DNA from: Henriciella litoralis
GTDB taxonomy: Bacteria; Pseudomonadota; Alphaproteobacteria; Caulobacterales; Hyphomonadaceae
Assembly (NCBI RefSeq): GCF_002088935.1
Contig: NZ_NCSS01000006.1
Location: 2,326,407-2,390,406, forward strand
Direction: 5' to 3'
DNA length: 64,000 bases
The notes under the pieces are model-generated. The model searched no databases, had not been told where the DNA came from, and was given only the letters and a program-made list of their open reading frames with translations. Shown here piece after piece: positions 63,677-64,000 of this stretch; position 1 is the stretch's first letter, and each line of letters opens with the position of its first letter. A program made the position numbers and the translations under genes.

Positions 63677-64000
63677 TTATCTGGCCTTGCAAGGCTCGGG
63701 CGCATCCATGGTCTGGTCCTCGAAGCGATCGACCCAGTCCTGCGTGCGTGGAAGCGGGTCATAGCCGGAGGCGCGATAGAGCACGAGCTCTCTGATGATG
63801 GGGCAGCCATTGGAGCGATGGCCGAGATCGACGCTGACCTCACCAACTTTCTCGAAGGTCTCGAAATCGGCCGCGATGGCGGGGCGCCGGTTGGGCCGAT
63901 AGCTTGCCACGAGCACGTCGCCATCGATATCTGACGTGAGCGGCTGTTGCTCGGCAAAGCTGTGGGCGCCTTCATTGTAGCGCCACAGGATGAGCGGCGC
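63677..64000 (-). CDS. C-terminal part of an unknown protein (5' end outside window)
   Basis: An open minus-strand frame enters from the right edge and stops at 63677. The visible 107 residues read LILWRYNEGAHSFAEQQPLT, SYRPNRRPAIAADFETFEKV and GCPIIRELVLYRASGYDPLP, ending DAPEPCKAR. It shows no recognised motif. It is 4 bp from the convergent exported-protein gene. Its start and any signal peptide lie beyond the window. Confidence 0.6.
   Translation of the reverse strand, partial: APLILWRYNEGAHSFAEQQPLTSDIDGDVLVASYRPNRRPAIAADFETFEKVGEVSVDLGHRSNGCPIIRELVLYRASGYDPLPRTQDWVDRFEDQTMDAPEPCKAR

Overview
The window is a 64 kb stretch of an alphaproteobacterial chromosome, most likely from the Hyphomonadaceae/Caulobacterales side of the class. 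The evidence is the gene content: a ChpT phosphotransferase of the CtrA phosphorelay, the nucleoid protein GapR (DUF2312), the DNA-repair protein MmcB, a UrcA-family protein, F1 ATP synthase genes without the F0 genes, a mitofilin/Mic60-like gene inside a hem cluster, and the neighbourhood rpoH, carD, fdxA, S4-domain protein, Suv3-like helicase. The genus cannot be named from the sequence alone. No phage, transposase, integrase or CRISPR array was seen.

Layout. 1-1.9 kb: end of a ferredoxin reductase, a [2Fe-2S] ferredoxin and a hotdog thioesterase. 1.9-8.2 kb (minus): F1 ATP synthase genes atpH-A-G-D-C, with an unknown secreted-protein gene between atpD and atpC and a Cys-rich domain fused in frame to the N-terminus of the beta subunit. 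8.4-17.5 kb: a membrane/SRPBCC protein, priA, xerC, two enoyl-CoA hydratases, a DMT permease and an SDR, with dispersed short repeats around the first hydratase. 17.0-20.5 kb: a rearranged locus in which the end of a flavoprotein gene and the 3' part of gapR are present twice, flanking a decayed chimeric pseudogene and an AT-rich insert with one secreted-protein gene. 20.6-28.5 kb: msrB, mmcB, a Bax-inhibitor protein, an aldo/keto reductase, thpR, two unknown exported proteins and tRNA-Thr(CGU). 28.5-37.8 kb: hemY, Mic60-like, hemD and hemC, a GH5 lipoprotein, tsaD, carbonic anhydrase, ppa. 37.9-44.5 kb: a 2OG oxygenase, a lipoprotein methyltransferase, a small heat-shock protein behind a ROSE-like RNA thermometer, a GST-like protein, a glycosyltransferase, rimM and a secreted beta/gamma-crystallin. 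44.7-53.6 kb: a regulator/membrane protein pair, cheR-response regulator-chpT, the ydbL-ynbE-ydbH envelope operon and an M23 peptidase. 53.9-64 kb: urcA, clpB, rpoH, carD, fdxA, a TerB-like gene, an S4 protein, a Suv3-like helicase and two exported proteins.

Functional links. Heat-shock control recurs: rpoH lies directly upstream of clpB, which has a good sigma-32 promoter, and the Hsp20 gene has both a sigma-32-like promoter and a thermometer that hides its Shine-Dalgarno. Envelope biology is the second theme (YdbH/YnbE/YdbL, M23 peptidase and many signal-peptide proteins). The observations most worth following are the AtpD fusion with two well-placed ribosome binding sites, the gapR duplication with its chimeric pseudogene, and the ROSE-like element.
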